A stretch of 64,000 nt of DNA from Saprospiraceae bacterium. Its GTDB lineage: Bacteria > Bacteroidota > Bacteroidia > Chitinophagales > Saprospiraceae. The translations under genes were made by a program, and so were the position numbers. Location: positions 77,501 through 141,500 of the forward strand of contig JAHBTU010000001.1 in assembly GCA_019638455.1 (NCBI GenBank), given 5' to 3'. Below are positions 11,817-20,399 of the stretch, piece after piece; positions within the stretch are counted from its first letter, which is position 1; the number at the start of each line of letters is the position of its first letter. The notes under the pieces were generated by a model. That model had not been told where the DNA came from. It searched no databases and saw only the letters and a program-made list of their open reading frames with translations.

Positions 11817-14042
11817 TCAAATCCACATCACCGTTTTCAAAATCACCTGGCGGTTGCGAAACTCGTTTGGCTGCACCTGCTGGTTGCCGCTGTAAATCAG
11901 GAAAAAATCGCTCAACGGGCGGAAACGCCACTGAAAACGGGCATAGAGGTTCAGGTTTTCCGCAAGGCTGTTGTACTGCAAAACCGTCGTGAAAAACACG
12001 CTGCGGGACAACGACAATTCCAGTTTTGGGCCCAAATACCAAAAGTCATGGTCGCTGAACGGTTCCGGGAAGCGCAGAAAACCCACGTTGTAATTCAGCG
12101 CAAGGATACCCCAAGGTTGCAGGCGATAGCCAAATTCGCCGTCGGTGCGGACTTGCGAGCCGTGATAATAACCCCCGGCATCAACCGCCATTTGCCAGTA
12201 AAGTGGTCGGCGACGGTCGGTGGTGTAGGCAAGCCGCAGGTAGTCGAAATCGTAAACCATGCCAGCATCCAGTGTCTCGCCCTTGTTGCGCAACGAAGGG
12301 TCGAAGGGTGCGCGGAGCGTCACCCGCTCGTTGATGTGGACGAGCCAAAAATCCACCGTTTTTTTCGAGACGATGTTGATGCCAGTAATGACGAACCTAT
12401 CCATGAACTTGCCATCTTCGGAGCGCAGGAAAAACTGTGGGTTGGTCAAAAACTCTATGCGGGCGAGCCGCCCTTTTTTCGGGTAAATGCTGTACGCCAA
12501 ATGGAAATTCAGCCCAATCGCGTCGGGTCTTGGCACAAACCCCGCATCGGGCTGGAAGCCGGGGCTGACCTGCACGAATTGCGCCCAGTTGCGCCAACGA
12601 TAGGTGTTGTGCCGCAGCAGAAAACCCCGTGCAAATGGCGTTTTTCCCTCACCCGGTTTGAGTGAAATATGGTAAAAGGCCTTGCCCGAAATCTGGTCAT
12701 TCTTTGTGGCAAAATTGTATTCAAGGGCTGGCAAGGTGTTGTAGTCCTTTCTGTTGAGGGCAAAATGCTCGGTGCTGTCCGTGCCAAACGCCTGCCGCTG
12801 CACTAGCATGGCGGCGAGGTTGGAGCGGCTAAACATTTTGCGCTGCACGGCCAATACGCTGTAATTCTGCACGGGCGAGTAAGCGAACGCTCCTTCATTT
12901 GCTGTCTGCAATTTTTCCTGCCCGGTGAAAAGCGTCATCGCGCCCAGCCGCCAATCCTCGTTGATTTTGCCGGAAAGCCTCGCTCCGCCGAGAATTTTGG
13001 TCTGCACATAGCCTTGTATTTCATCGTCGAAACGCAGCCCGACCCGTCGGCTGTAAAACGGTCGCGCTGGCGGGTTGCCCCACGACACGTCGCCGAACTG
13101 GGCGAAGAGGTCGCTGTTTTCGGTGAAAAACAGGCGGTTTTCGGGAAAATCCAACTCAAAGCGAGTCAAATTGAGTTGCACTTTATCCACCTCCGCCTGC
13201 GAAAAGTCAGGGTTGATAGTAAGGTCGAGGTTGAGCGAGGTGCCGATGGCGATTTTGGCGTCGAGCGAAGGTTGGGCTTTCAATTCATCGTCTTTGCCTC
13301 GCTCGCGATTGCTCGAAAGCGTGAGGCTGGGGATGATGGAGTAGAGTTTTTGCGATTGTTCGAGCGGGTTTTCCCAGTGCATTTTGCCTGAAAAAGCAAG
13401 ATTGCCAAGCAAAAACTGGATAGGTGTGCGTACCCAAGCGGTTCGCTCGTTCGCGCCTCGGTCGGTGCGCACGAAGTTGATATTCCAAGTATCGCTGCCC
13501 TTGTGCCGCAGGTATTTCAAAGGGATGGCGATTTCTACCGCCCAGAAATCGGCGCTTCGATGTGTCTCTGCTTGCCATTTCAGGTCAATGGTCGGGTCTG
13601 GCATGGAGCCGCCGCTGATTTGCTCATCGAGCCGCGAGCCATAGGCGTTCACATAAAAACCGTAGCCGTTGGTGAAGTCGGAAAAAGGGTCTAGGATGAT
13701 GCCGAAAGCGTCGTTTTCGTAAAACACGAAATCCTCTTTGAGCGTGGTGACGGCGTAACCCTCGGCAGCGTTGCGCTCCATGCGGGCGGCGACGTAGAGA
13801 TGCTCCCGGTCATAGGCAAGCCAGACGGTTGTCTGAAAGTGTGCCGCCGTCGTGTCGTCGGGGAAATTGCGCCAAAAGCCAGAGAGCGGCTCGGCGTTTT
13901 CCCAGAGCGGCTCCCTGAGTAATCCGTCAATTGTCGGGGCGGCGGCGGTGGTTTTTATGGAAAACTGCTTTGTCGTTTGCGCCGGAAGGCACAAAGAAAA
14001 CGCACCAATAAAAAGGAATAGAATGGTTGATTTTGCCCGCAT
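11817..14042 (-). CDS. DUF5916 outer-membrane protein with N-terminal CBM9-like domain
   Basis: The start at 14042 (MRAKSTILF...) gives 741 residues with a signal peptide ending LPAQ. The open frame extends further upstream but has no signal sequence there. Residues about 25-200 resemble a carbohydrate-binding family 9-like beta-sandwich (TIDGLLREPLWENAEPLSGF, then VWLAYDREHLYVAARM). The rest is the DUF5916 part, rich in amphipathic strands typical of an outer-membrane barrel (DFPENRLFFTENSDLF, then FYSRRVG). The family is common in Bacteroidota. Its substrate is unknown, and glycan or protein binding at the surface is inference. It is divergent from the LytS/LytTR pair. Confidence 0.87.
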   Translation of the reverse strand: MRAKSTILFLFIGAFSLCLPAQTTKQFSIKTTAAAPTIDGLLREPLWENAEPLSGFWRNFPDDTTAAHFQTTVWLAYDREHLYVAARMERNAAEGYAVTTLKEDFVFYENDAFGIILDPFSDFTNGYGFYVNAYGSRLDEQISGGSMPDPTIDLKWQAETHRSADFWAVEIAIPLKYLRHKGSDTWNINFVRTDRGANERTAWVRTPIQFLLGNLAFSGKMHWENPLEQSQKLYSIIPSLTLSSNRERGKDDELKAQPSLDAKIAIGTSLNLDLTINPDFSQAEVDKVQLNLTRFELDFPENRLFFTENSDLFAQFGDVSWGNPPARPFYSRRVGLRFDDEIQGYVQTKILGGARLSGKINEDWRLGAMTLFTGQEKLQTANEGAFAYSPVQNYSVLAVQRKMFSRSNLAAMLVQRQAFGTDSTEHFALNRKDYNTLPALEYNFATKNDQISGKAFYHISLKPGEGKTPFARGFLLRHNTYRWRNWAQFVQVSPGFQPDAGFVPRPDAIGLNFHLAYSIYPKKGRLARIEFLTNPQFFLRSEDGKFMDRFVITGINIVSKKTVDFWLVHINERVTLRAPFDPSLRNKGETLDAGMVYDFDYLRLAYTTDRRRPLYWQMAVDAGGYYHGSQVRTDGEFGYRLQPWGILALNYNVGFLRFPEPFSDHDFWYLGPKLELSLSRSVFFTTVLQYNSLAENLNLYARFQWRFRPLSDFFLIYSGNQQVQPNEFRNRQVILKTVMWI

Positions 14043-14207
14043 TTGCCTGATTTTTTTGGTAAAAAACCAGCGACTGCCGCGAGCGGCAAAAGTGAATTCG
14101 ATGAACAGCGGGGTTTTCTGCAAACGGCTGGAAAAGTGAGGCGAGGGGTGTTGGTGGTGTGCCGTTGTGGTTGGTCGAATTGCGCCATGCTCGATGTTTG
14201 CTTTTGA

Positions 14208-14215
14208 TAAATTTG
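14208..14215 (+). promoter_or_regulatory. Putative -7 element TAAATTTG for the LytS gene
   Basis: It matches TAnnTTTG and lies 16 nt upstream of the ATG at 14232, which implies a very short leader. No clear -33 element is seen. Confidence 0.4.
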
Positions 14216-14231
14216 CCCTTTTCGAGGCGAT

Positions 14232-15302
14232 ATGAACAAAGAACTCCGCTTCAACTTCTTTTTCTGGGGTGCTTATTTCCTCTACGAATGGCTCGGCCAC
14301 GCCACCATCGAGGACGAATATTGGCGCTACTGGGTCAATGCGTTGGTCATCGTGCCGCTTGCCTTCGCGGCGGCGATGTTCACGGTGCATTTTCTGTTGA
14401 AGCGATATTTTTTGAAAGGGAAAAAACGGGCGTTTTGGTGGGGGTTCGCGGGTTGCGTGGCAGTGTTTGCGCTGATACGGCGGGCGTTCAATTATTTTTA
14501 CACCTACCCCCTCTACTACCCCGAGGGTTTGAAGACGATGCCTTATTTGTTTTTGCCGAAAATCGTCATTGAGGCCGTCAATACTTGTCTCATTGTCGGG
14601 GTCTATGTCATGTTTTACTTCGTCAGGGCGTGGTACGAGGAGCAGCGCATTTCCGCGTCGCTCAAAAAAGACAAAGCCGAGGCCGAGCTCGAACTGCTAA
14701 AATCGCAGGTGCAGCCGCACTTCATTTTCAACACGCTGAACAACATCTACTCGCTGGCGCAACACGGCAACCCGAAAACCCCCGACCTGATTTACCGCCT
14801 CTCTGCCTTCTTGAGCTACAGCCTCTACGACGGTCGCCAAAACACCATCAGCGTCCAACAAGAACTCGACTACATTCGACACTATATCGAACTGGAAAAA
14901 ATCCGCTACGGCGAGCAACTCGATATTTCGGTCAACGTCTTTCAGCCGCTCGACGGCTTCCAAATCAGCCCAATGCTGTTCTTGCCGCTGGTTGAAAATG
15001 CCTTCAAACATGGGCTTGCCGATGCCGAGGGGAACTGCTGGATTCGGCTCGACTTTACGGTGCAAGACGATTGGCTCACGCTCAAAATCGAGAACAGCCT
15101 GCCCGATTTTTTGCCCGAAAATGGCGCGAAAAACGGCGGCATCGGCTTGGAAAATGTGCGGCGACGACTGGAAATCCTTTATACTGACCGTTATGAGTTT
15201 CGCTGTTTGAAAGAAACGGATTCGTTTATGACTATTTTGAAAATCAAGACCTCTCCCTTGCCCTTGCAAAAAGAGGGGGACCAACTTGCTTATGAAAATT
15301 AA
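14232..15302 (+). CDS. LytS/YehU-type sensor histidine kinase
   Basis: This 356-residue protein has about four N-terminal membrane segments (residues 10-140), a short linker helix (EEQRISASLKKDKAEAEL) and a His_kinase domain. The phospho-acceptor is H163 in SQVQPHFIFNTLNN. The ATPase part carries ENAFKHG (N box) and GGIGLENVRRRL (G box). It has no periplasmic sensor domain, so the signal is probably sensed in the membrane. Its stop codon overlaps the response regulator start by 11 nt, so the two are translationally coupled. Confidence 0.92.
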   Translation: MNKELRFNFFFWGAYFLYEWLGHATIEDEYWRYWVNALVIVPLAFAAAMFTVHFLLKRYFLKGKKRAFWWGFAGCVAVFALIRRAFNYFYTYPLYYPEGLKTMPYLFLPKIVIEAVNTCLIVGVYVMFYFVRAWYEEQRISASLKKDKAEAELELLKSQVQPHFIFNTLNNIYSLAQHGNPKTPDLIYRLSAFLSYSLYDGRQNTISVQQELDYIRHYIELEKIRYGEQLDISVNVFQPLDGFQISPMLFLPLVENAFKHGLADAEGNCWIRLDFTVQDDWLTLKIENSLPDFLPENGAKNGGIGLENVRRRLEILYTDRYEFRCLKETDSFMTILKIKTSPLPLQKEGDQLAYEN

Positions 15303-16029
15303 ATGCCTCATCGTGGACGACGAGCCGCCTGCCCGGGATTTGCTCGCCGCTTACATCGCCCGCCTCGACGACCTCGAGGTCTGCGGGCAATGTGGCACGG
15401 CTACCGAGGCGTTCAGTTTTTTGCAAAAAAACGAAGTGGATTTGCTCTTCTTGGACATCCGAATGCCCCGCATGAGCGGCATCGAACTCATTAAAAGCCT
15501 GCTCCGCCGCCCGCAAATCGTCATCACCACTGCTTACCGGGACTATGCTGTCGAGGGCTTCGACTTGGAAGTGTTGGACTATTTGGTGAAGCCAGTTTCC
15601 TTCGAGCGTTTCCTCAAATCCATCGCCCGTTACCACCACCTTTTGCCCGGCGAGCGCCCGGCAGAAAAACCCGCTGCCGATGCTTTTGAGCAAGCCTACC
15701 TGTTTTTCAAGGTGGACCGCAACATGGTCAAAGTGTTCCTGAAAGACATCCTTTACATCGAGAGCATTCGGGATTATCTGAAAATCGTCACCGCCGAAAA
15801 AACGCACGTCACCTATCTGCGCCTCGGCTACATGGAAGAAAAATTGCCGGAAGGGCACTTTGTGCGCATCCACAAATCGTTCATCGTGCCGCTGGCGAAA
15901 ATCGAGGTGTTCCGGCATGACACGGTGAAAATCGCAGGGCATCAACTGCCAGTGGGGAGGGTGTACAAACAGGGCTTGACAAGAGCGATGGAGCGGTCGG
16001 GGGTGCGATATGAAGGGGCGAAAACGTGA
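15292..16029 (+). CDS. LytTR-family response regulator
   Basis: The ATG at 15292 (MKIKCLIVDDEPPARD) gives 245 residues. The receiver domain has the acidic pocket D9/D10, phospho-acceptor D55 in LLFLDIRMP, and the conserved Lys in LVKPVSFERF. The C-terminal LytTR DNA-binding domain spans about 140-235 (DILYIESIRDYLKIVT ... FVRIHKSFIV). It is the partner of the overlapping LytS-type kinase. Its targets cannot be read from the sequence; the divergent DUF5916 gene is a possible one. Confidence 0.93.
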   Translation: MKIKCLIVDDEPPARDLLAAYIARLDDLEVCGQCGTATEAFSFLQKNEVDLLFLDIRMPRMSGIELIKSLLRRPQIVITTAYRDYAVEGFDLEVLDYLVKPVSFERFLKSIARYHHLLPGERPAEKPAADAFEQAYLFFKVDRNMVKVFLKDILYIESIRDYLKIVTAEKTHVTYLRLGYMEEKLPEGHFVRIHKSFIVPLAKIEVFRHDTVKIAGHQLPVGRVYKQGLTRAMERSGVRYEGAKT

Positions 16030-16080
16030 GGCGTTTTCTTTTGTGAAAATCGCCACATCAGGTTTCAATGTAAAACGAAG

Positions 16081-16114
16081 AAGCCGAACCGCAGGGGCGC
16101 GATTCGGCTTTTCT
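16081..16114. terminator. Terminator between convergent genes
   Basis: AAGCCGAACCGC pairs with GCGATTCGGCTT (one mismatch) and is followed by TTTTCTC. It lies between the LytTR gene (+) and the gene ending at 16159 (-) and could serve both. Confidence 0.75.
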
Positions 16115-16158
16115 CATTTCTATCAAACTTTGTCATCGTGCCAGATTGGCAATAAACA

Positions 16159-17403
16159 TCACATCATCACCTCCGGCACATAATTCTTATACGCTCCCGC
16201 TTTCAACTTCGCGCCGACGGCAGAGAATGCCTCCAGCGTGATTTGAATATCCTCCTCCGTGTGCACGGCAGTCGGGATGAGGCGCAGGATAATCATGCCT
16301 TTCGGGATGACGGGATAGACGACGATGGAACAGAACACACCGTAATGGTCGCGCATATCTTTCACCAATGCCATCGCTTCTTCCACCTCGCCGTGCATAT
16401 AAACGGGTGTTACGCAGGTGTTTGTGTCGCCGATGTCGAAGCCACGCGCTTTGAGACCACTTTGCAGGAGGCGGACGTTGTGCCAGAGTTTTTCGCGCAG
16501 TTCGGGATGGTCGCGCAGGAGTTCGAAGCGTTTGAGCAGGCCTTCCACCAGCGGCATGGGCAGCGATTTGGCGAAGATTTGCGAGCGCATATTGTATTTC
16601 AAAAACCGGATAATCTCCGGGCGGGCAGCGATGAAGCCGCCGATGAGCGCCATGCTTTTGGCGAAGGTGCTGAAATAGATGTCCACGTCGTCGGTCACGC
16701 CTTGTTCTTCGGCTGCGCCAGCGCCGGTTTTGCCAAGCATCCCGAAGCCGTGCGCGTCGTCAATGAATAGCCGGAAGCCGTATTTTTCTTTCAGCGTGCA
16801 GATTTCGCGGAGTTTTCCCTGGTCGCCGCGCATTCCGAACACGCCTTCGGTGATGACGAGGATGCCGCCTTCGGTGCCGTCGGTGAGGCGCTTGGCGCGT
16901 TCGAGGCATTTTTCGAGACTGGCTATGTCGTTGTGCGTGAAGGCAAAGCGTTTGCCCATGTGCATCCGCACGGCATCCACGATGCAGGCGTGGCTTTCGG
17001 CGTCATAGACGACCACGTCGTGGCGGGTGAGCAGCGTGTCAATGGCCGACAGCACGCCCTGATAGCCGTAGTTGACCAGCAGGCCGGCTTCTTTGCCGAC
17101 GTAGTTGGCCAACTGTTGCTCCAATTTTTGGTGCAAAGTGGTTTCGCCCGACATCATGCGGGCGCCCATTGGGTAAGCCAAACCCCAGCGGGCAGCGGCT
17201 TCCGCGTCGGTTTTGCGGACTTCGGGGTGGTTGGCGAGGCCGAGGTAGTTGTTGATGCTCCAACAGACGACTTCTTTGCCCTTGAATTTCATGCGGTTGC
17301 CGAGTTCGCCTTCAAGTTGGGGGAACATATAGTAGCCTTCGGCGACTTCGGCGTATTTGCCGAGCGGCCCGGCTTGTTTGAGAATGCGGTCGAATAAATC
17401 CAC
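16159..17403 (-). CDS. PLP-dependent alpha-oxoamine synthase family enzyme (KBL/SPT-like)
   Basis: This 414-residue fold-type I PLP enzyme has the features of the alpha-oxoamine synthases (glycine C-acetyltransferase, 8-amino-7-oxononanoate synthase, serine palmitoyltransferase). These include an N-terminal NNYLGLANHP, GARMMSG, ring-stacking H138 in DAESHACI, D215/H218 in IDDAHGFG and the Schiff-base lysine K249 in STFAKSMALIGGF. These enzymes condense an amino acid with an acyl-CoA. Sphingolipid synthesis (serine palmitoyltransferase) is plausible in Bacteroidota but is inference, because no partner gene lies nearby. The upstream region is occupied by a dispersed repeat. Confidence 0.82.
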   Translation of the reverse strand: MDLFDRILKQAGPLGKYAEVAEGYYMFPQLEGELGNRMKFKGKEVVCWSINNYLGLANHPEVRKTDAEAAARWGLAYPMGARMMSGETTLHQKLEQQLANYVGKEAGLLVNYGYQGVLSAIDTLLTRHDVVVYDAESHACIVDAVRMHMGKRFAFTHNDIASLEKCLERAKRLTDGTEGGILVITEGVFGMRGDQGKLREICTLKEKYGFRLFIDDAHGFGMLGKTGAGAAEEQGVTDDVDIYFSTFAKSMALIGGFIAARPEIIRFLKYNMRSQIFAKSLPMPLVEGLLKRFELLRDHPELREKLWHNVRLLQSGLKARGFDIGDTNTCVTPVYMHGEVEEAMALVKDMRDHYGVFCSIVVYPVIPKGMIILRLIPTAVHTEEDIQITLEAFSAVGAKLKAGAYKNYVPEVMM

Positions 17404-17470
17404 TTTTTATTGGAATGATGAATGATGAACAATGAATGAAGAATGATGAATCTATCGCGCTCGGCGACAT

Positions 17471-17651
17471 TTATACCCAGATTAAAGAGGATTTGAACCT
17501 GCCGGTTGGCAAGGCAGGGATTTCCTTGATTGATTTGTGTGATTTTCAAAGGATTGCGAGCACCGTTCGTTCAAAACCACCTTGTCAGACCCTGTGCTTA
17601 GGGGCCTGCCCAGCCAAGTGAAGCGGACGGGGCTGATTTGCGTTGACTATA
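17471..17651 (+). repeat. Dispersed intergenic repeat family 1, copy 1
   Basis: It begins TATACCCAGATTAAAGAGG and ends GCGTTGACTATA. Related copies lie at 53490-53613 (reverse) and 59059-59162. This copy carries the 21-nt hairpin module (CCTGCC ... GGCAGG, about 17499-17519). It also has an extra 56 nt (17585-17640) between CCACCTTG and CGTTGACTATA that is absent from the other two. It touches the stop codon of the following minus-strand gene. Confidence 0.85.
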
Positions 17652-18509
17652 TCAGTCATCACTATGAATAGCCTCTTCTGCCCGTTTCATGGCCTGCGTC
17701 TCTTTCCAAGTCTTCCATTTTGGCCCGAGCACGGTGTTCATACCCTTGTCAATGACGAAGTGGCGGGCGATGTTCCAAAGCCCTTTGGCTTGGGTCAGCA
17801 CACTGTCGCGCGAGCGCAGGCTGATGGAAAATCCACCATCGAGATAGACGATGTAGTGCCACCACAGCGCGGGGATGAAAAGCGTCTCGCCGTGATAAAG
17901 TATGGTTTCGTGGCCAGTTGCTTTGCGCAGCGCGGGGTATTTGTCGTAGTCGGGCTGCAGCGGGTTCACATGGCTTTGCACGGTGTAGGGGTGTTGGTAG
18001 AGGAAGGGGTTTTGCTGTTGGTCGAAGAGGACGATGTGCTTGCGCGTCCAAAAGTGAGTGTGGAACACGTTGGAGCAGTCAATGTCGTAGTGCAAATTTG
18101 TCACCGCTCCCGCGCCGCCGAAAAACATGAATGGGTATTTATCAATCCAGCCGTCGCAGATGGTTGGGTTCGACACGTCGTGGATGAGGTCACGGGCGTG
18201 GTCGAAAATGTTCCAGAGGAAAATGCGGTATTCCGTCGGGCCTTTCTGGATGAGGTCGAGGTAGTCGCCGAACTTCATGGTGATGTGGCTTTTCATGTAA
18301 TTCGCCCCCGGTTTGTGGTAATCCGGCCCGGCGATAGGCACATCAATATGGCCGTGTTCCTTTTTCAAAAACTCAAACGTCCACTTTTGCGTGGCAGGCC
18401 AGTCTTTGGCGAGGTCGGTGAAGACGACGGGTTTTTTGGGTTTGAGATAATTTTCGATGAACTCCTCGCGGGTCAATCCCGTGCGGCGTTCGATTGGGAG
18501 CAATTTCAT
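17652..18509 (-). CDS. JmjC-like cupin (Cupin_8) protein
   Basis: The start at 18509 (MKLLPIERRTG) gives 285 residues. Upstream codons in the same frame translate an intergenic repeat and are unlikely to be used. The fold signature is that of the Fe(II)/2-oxoglutarate JmjC-like cupins: NLHYDIDCSNVFH supplies the HxD pair, and the distal His is in LFIPALWWHYIVYL. KPVVFTDLAKDWPA at the N-terminus is typical of Cupin_8 proteins. Some members are protein or tRNA hydroxylases. The substrate here is unknown. Confidence 0.83.
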   Translation of the reverse strand: MKLLPIERRTGLTREEFIENYLKPKKPVVFTDLAKDWPATQKWTFEFLKKEHGHIDVPIAGPDYHKPGANYMKSHITMKFGDYLDLIQKGPTEYRIFLWNIFDHARDLIHDVSNPTICDGWIDKYPFMFFGGAGAVTNLHYDIDCSNVFHTHFWTRKHIVLFDQQQNPFLYQHPYTVQSHVNPLQPDYDKYPALRKATGHETILYHGETLFIPALWWHYIVYLDGGFSISLRSRDSVLTQAKGLWNIARHFVIDKGMNTVLGPKWKTWKETQAMKRAEEAIHSDD

Positions 18510-18736
18510 TCGAGCGAAAAATTTTGTCCTGAAAAATTGATTTCGGACGGAGGGTTTTTTCCGGCAGGATTTACATGATTTGCAGGATGTTAGATTTTTT
18601 CTCCAACAAAAAAAACTTGTAAATCCTGTAAACCCTGTCAAAAAACACTCCTCGTCAATCGGCAGCCCAAAGGTCAGGATTCAGGCGAAAACGAGACTCA
18701 GACGAATGTCAGTTTTGGAAATGATTTTGATTTCAA
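18510..18736. other. Intergenic region with CAGGATTT-type repeats
   Basis: It contains a CAGGATTTACATGATTTGCAGGATG segment (about 18565-18590) and, 20 bases later, the inversely related TTGTAAATCCTGTAAACC. Together they form a long imperfect palindrome. No gene is supported. Confidence 0.5.
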
Positions 18737-18824
18737 CACTGCAGAGACGCGGAGGCGTAGCATTTTTTGTCATCCGACAAAGGGCGGAACTACTCCGTTT
18801 CTACGCCCTGCCCCTCTGCGGTGA
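18737..18824. repeat. Intergenic palindromic repeat family 3, copy 1
   Basis: It begins CACTGCAGAGACGCGGAGG and ends CCTCTGCGGTGA, with internal TTTTGTCAT and AACTACTCCG. The same order of blocks recurs at 53415-53483. The arms here are only partly complementary. Confidence 0.6.
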
Positions 18825-18835
18825 ATGAGCTCAAT

Positions 18836-19837
18836 TCAGCACAATTCGGCGATTTCTTCCTCTTGCAAAAAGCCTTGCTCGACCATCCATTTGTCGCTGA
18901 AAACCTTGCTGACGTATTTGCAGCCGTGGTCGGCGAAAAGCAGCACGACGAAGTCGTTTTCGGTAAGTTCCGATTGGATTTGCTGGAGGCACTGGAGTGC
19001 TGCGCCGCTGGAGTAGCCGACGAGCATTCCCTCCTGACGGGCGATTTCGCGGGCGCGCAGGGCGCTGTCTTGGTCGGTGACTTTCACAAACCGATTAATC
19101 AATTCAAAGTCCACGTTGGCCGGGATGATGTTTTTGCCCGTGCCTTCGATGCGGTAGGAGTAGATTTCGGCTTCGTCGTACACGCCTGTCTCGTGGTATT
19201 TTTTCAGCACCGAGCCGTAGGCATCCACGGCGATGACTTGCAAATCCGGGTTTTGCTCGCGCAGAAAGCGCCCCGAGCCGCATAGCGTGCCACCTGTGCT
19301 GGCCGAGCCGATGAGGTGCGTGATGCGGCCTTGCGTTTGTTCCCAGATTTCCGGGCCGGTGCTCAGGTAGTGTGCGTCGGCGTTGTCGAGATTGAAGTTT
19401 TGATTGGCGTAGTAGGCGCCGGGGATTTCTTTGGCGAGTTGCTCGGCGCGGCGATAGTAGGAGCGCGGGTCGTTGGGCGCCACGTCTTGTGGGCACAGGA
19501 TGACTTCGGCGCCCATCGCCCGGAGGTTGTTGAGTTTGTCCTCGGAGATTTTGCTCGTCACGGTGAGCACACACTTGTAACCTTTGATGGCGGCTACCAT
19601 GGCGAGGCTAAACCCCGTGTTGCCACTGGTTGCATCCACCACCGTGCCGCCAGGTTTGAGATGACCAAGCCGTTCAGCCCGCTCTATGATGTGCAGGGCG
19701 ATGCGGTCTTTGGCGCTCAGGCCGGGGTTGAATGCCTCGACCTTGGCATATACGGTGGCTGGAATGTGGGAGACAACATGGTTGAGCCGAATGAGAGGGG
19801 TTTTGCCGATGGTTTCAAGTATGTTGTTAAAGACCAT
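18836..19837 (-). CDS. Cysteine synthase / cystathionine beta-synthase family PLP enzyme
   Basis: This 333-residue fold-type II PLP enzyme has the Schiff-base lysine K43 in LSAKDR, the phosphate-binding or substrate loop TSGNTG (70-75) and the glycine-rich GSASTGGT loop. There is no regulatory CBS domain at the C-terminus. Such enzymes make cysteine from O-acetylserine and sulfide, or cystathionine from serine and homocysteine. SAKDR (where many CysK proteins have SVKDR) and the C-terminal extension fit the cystathionine beta-synthase-like branch. The exact substrate cannot be decided here. Confidence 0.88.
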   Translation of the reverse strand: MVFNNILETIGKTPLIRLNHVVSHIPATVYAKVEAFNPGLSAKDRIALHIIERAERLGHLKPGGTVVDATSGNTGFSLAMVAAIKGYKCVLTVTSKISEDKLNNLRAMGAEVILCPQDVAPNDPRSYYRRAEQLAKEIPGAYYANQNFNLDNADAHYLSTGPEIWEQTQGRITHLIGSASTGGTLCGSGRFLREQNPDLQVIAVDAYGSVLKKYHETGVYDEAEIYSYRIEGTGKNIIPANVDFELINRFVKVTDQDSALRAREIARQEGMLVGYSSGAALQCLQQIQSELTENDFVVLLFADHGCKYVSKVFSDKWMVEQGFLQEEEIAELC

Positions 19838-20357
19838 TCCTTTTGTTCTGATTGATTATGAATACGGGTGAAAGTTGGTTGACGCGAAAAGTAGAGAGGA
19901 TTCTGGAACCTCTAGGAAAAAATTGTGCAAACGGAAGACAATTTAGTGCAGAACGTTGAGAAAGAAAGCATTCTCGTGCCTCAAAAAGCGGGTTCATTGA
20001 CACAATTTGAACGCGAAACCGGGGGCAAAAATAATTCAAAACCCCGGGAAGCATCTTGTGGGTTTGAAAATGAAAAATTAACAAAAAAAACGCGGCAAAT
20101 GCTTGACAGGTTGAAAACATTTACCACCTTTGGGCGATAACACGGAATAATCGTTGGGGACATTCTTTAATTCTTACACACAACGTTCATTTTAAATCCT
20201 CCCGTTTCTATGCTTATTTTGGGTATCACACTCGGCTCGCTCGTCGTGGTTTTTGGCGCGCCAAAGTTAGCGGCGATGTGGTCGGCAGGTGCGCGTCGCT
20301 TTTCATGACGGCCTCAAAATGTCGCCCAGTTTTTTTCACTAATGCTTGTTTCATGAG
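19838..20357. other. 560-bp intergenic region, largely unexplained
   Basis: No recognised family is encoded, and the frames present are short and A-rich. A CAAAAATA (minus-strand TATTTTTG) near 20026 could be a promoter element for the cysteine synthase gene. One very small membrane-like frame is listed separately. Confidence 0.45.
20210..20308 (+). CDS. Possible 32-residue membrane peptide
   Basis: ATG at 20210 opens a 32-codon frame whose product is one hydrophobic segment (LILGITLGSLVVVFGAP) followed by a short basic tail ending SAGARRFS. It is shorter than the usual gene-calling cutoff and matches no family I recognise. Nothing besides the hydrophobic composition and position in an otherwise empty gap supports it. 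Confidence 0.22.
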   Translation: MLILGITLGSLVVVFGAPKLAAMWSAGARRFS

Positions 20358-20393
20358 AAACGGCTGCTTAGAGTTACGTCCAAGCAGCCGTTT
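20358..20393. terminator. Terminator of odhB
   Basis: A perfect 12-bp stem (AAACGGCTGCTT with AAGCAGCCGTTT, 12-nt loop) lies immediately past the odhB stop codon. On the minus strand it is followed by a short T-rich run. Confidence 0.75.
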
Positions 20394-20399
20394 GTGTTT

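Noticed and set aside
14043..14390. 116-codon upstream extension of the DUF5916 gene
   Set aside because: It overlaps the divergent LytS gene. The signal peptide begins at 14042.
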